Source: Lineus longissimus
Taxonomy: Eukaryota > Nemertea > Pilidiophora > Heteronemertea > Lineidae
Length of the DNA: 64,000 nt
Assembly (NCBI RefSeq): GCF_910592395.1
Contig: NC_088319.1
Span: forward strand, 9,612,001-9,676,000
Reading direction: 5' to 3'
Below, in pieces: positions 63,160 through 64,000 of the stretch. A program made the translations under genes and the position numbers. The notes under the pieces are model-generated. The model saw only the letters and a program-made list of their open reading frames with translations. It was not told the DNA's origin and ran no database searches. Position 1 is the first letter of the stretch; each line of letters starts with the position of its first letter.

Positions 63160-64000
63160 ATGGACACATCGTTTGGTAAATATCTTGATCCTTATAGATC
63201 AAACAAAATAGCCAAGGGGCTAAAAGCTAAAAGAAATTATGAAGTCATTACCCATAATCCTAATTCTGTGAATCCTGGAGAAACACTTTATGTGAAAATT
63301 CCTCAGCTTGAAAAAGGGCAAGTGATTGTTCCTAAAAGTTTGAAACTTACATTTAAACTTTCTACTTCATCAAAAGCAAGTAATGCGGCCAATGCTGCAG
63401 CAGCTGGATTTGTGGCTAATGTTGGTCGAAATATTGTTGAAAGAATTACAACTAAATTGGGTGGAAAAACAATGAGTGAAGTGGACAAAGCTTACATCTA
63501 TAATACATTCAAGGACTTTTGGTTGACAGAAAAACAAAGGAAAAATCGTGTTCAGCAAGGTATTGACAAGGAGCAACGAAAAGATGCTATTAAAACAGCA
63601 TTTGGTGACAGATATTGTATTCCTATTGAGTCAGAACTGTTTGATGATCATCTACCTTTTTACCCATCAGCTATTTTAGAATCCATTGAATATAACATCA
63701 AATTCAATGATGCAAAATATGTTGTGACAGGAACTGCAACGTCAAAAACATATGCTGTGAAAGATATTCAACTTGAGTATGAAACAGTCTTTTCCACAGA
63801 ACTTAGTGAGGAAATCGAAGCAATATATGCTGATACTAGATTTAGATATGAAGACGTGCATCTTTTGAGAACAGATTCAATTGGAAAGAATAAACGAATG
63901 AATATCAATGTAGATGTCAATCGTGCATCAACAAAAGGAATCTTGATATTTTTCCAGAAAAATTACGCTGAGTATGATGCCGAAAATACAAGTTTTCAAA
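63160..64000 (+). CDS. Polinton major capsid protein, N-terminal part
   Basis: Open from ATG 63160 to the window end (280 codons) and continues outside. Start MDTSFGKYLDPYRSNKIAKG after TATAAATAA. The segments GETLYVKIPQLEKGQVIVPK (about residue 39), NVGRNIVERITTKLGGKTM and YNTFKDFWLTEKQR match the first jelly roll of Polinton double-jelly-roll capsid proteins as I know the family: ordered beta-strands, a conserved GRNIV...GGKT strand and an aromatic FKDFWL helix. The protein would form the hexons of an icosahedral shell. No break is seen in the visible part. The assignment rests on pattern recognition of the family and on the polymerase and integrase next to it. Confidence 0.85.
   Translation, partial: MDTSFGKYLDPYRSNKIAKGLKAKRNYEVITHNPNSVNPGETLYVKIPQLEKGQVIVPKSLKLTFKLSTSSKASNAANAAAAGFVANVGRNIVERITTKLGGKTMSEVDKAYIYNTFKDFWLTEKQRKNRVQQGIDKEQRKDAIKTAFGDRYCIPIESELFDDHLPFYPSAILESIEYNIKFNDAKYVVTGTATSKTYAVKDIQLEYETVFSTELSEEIEAIYADTRFRYEDVHLLRTDSIGKNKRMNINVDVNRASTKGILIFFQKNYAEYDAENTSFQ

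Larger units (their letters stand above)
54495..64000. mobile_element. Polinton/Maverick (virus-like DNA transposon), left part
   Basis: An AT-rich block with long intact frames: protein-primed DNA polymerase B, retroviral-type integrase and double-jelly-roll-like major capsid protein, the diagnostic set of Polintons. The left border is uncertain; the run of AGTCAAATCCCAGTC words from about 54498 and the (CAAAATTAT)n array may be part of the terminal inverted repeat, which could be confirmed only with the right end. The packaging ATPase, protease and penton genes are not in the window. Frames are undamaged, so the insertion is young or the element active. It sits in or just after an intron of PGD copy 2. 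Confidence 0.9.

Overview
The window looks like nuclear DNA of an animal, probably a marine invertebrate; the species cannot be fixed from sequence alone. The evidence is spliced metazoan-type exons of 6-phosphogluconate dehydrogenase (PGD) with GT/AG borders, a very dense and varied transposon load (SINEs, non-LTR LINEs, a tyrosine-recombinase retrotransposon, Harbinger, foldback elements, MITEs) and a virus-like Polinton/Maverick at the right edge. No bacterial features, rRNA or functional tRNA were seen.

Host genes. The last three coding exons of one PGD copy lie at 1857-3742 (+) and end in a stop codon. About 24 kb downstream a second set of PGD exons starts (28089) and runs to 53155 (+), covering roughly residues 3 to 335 of a protein of about 480 residues; its remaining exons are not in the window. 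This suggests a head-to-tail PGD tandem pair, or an assembly rearrangement of one gene. All exons seen are in frame and keep dehydrogenase signature residues.

Region by region. 1-4 kb: end of PGD copy 1 with a TA-flanked element in an intron. 4-28 kb: intergenic, filled with foldback elements (6.68-8.29 kb nested pair), repeats with GGCTCACCG/TACGGTGAGC ends, decayed LINEs (11.4-12.5 and 13.4-14.1 kb) and a SINE. 28-34 kb: PGD copy 2 exons, including an 86-bp tandem repeat grown out of one PGD exon (31.3-32.8 kb). 34-51 kb: one giant intron of about 17.6 kb holding a minus-strand LINE split by another repeat, a foldback with a 9-bp target duplication, and a Ngaro-like retrotransposon (39.3-50.8 kb). 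The Ngaro is itself interrupted by a 5.3-kb foldback element, which is interrupted by a Harbinger transposon: three levels of nesting. 51.4-53.2 kb: two more PGD exons.

From about 54.5 kb to the window end is the left part of an AT-rich Polinton with intact reading frames: two small related genes, an HNH nuclease, a protein-primed DNA polymerase B, an unrecognised membrane-anchored protein, an integrase, a small minus-strand gene and the start of a major capsid protein. Its genes share a start-codon-abutting promoter-like motif, several gene borders carry perfect hairpins, and an inverted partial copy of the polymerase N-terminus sits head to head with the polymerase gene. The polymerase would copy the element, the integrase would insert it and the capsid protein would package it. 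The rest of the element (ATPase, protease, right terminal repeat) would be outside the window.
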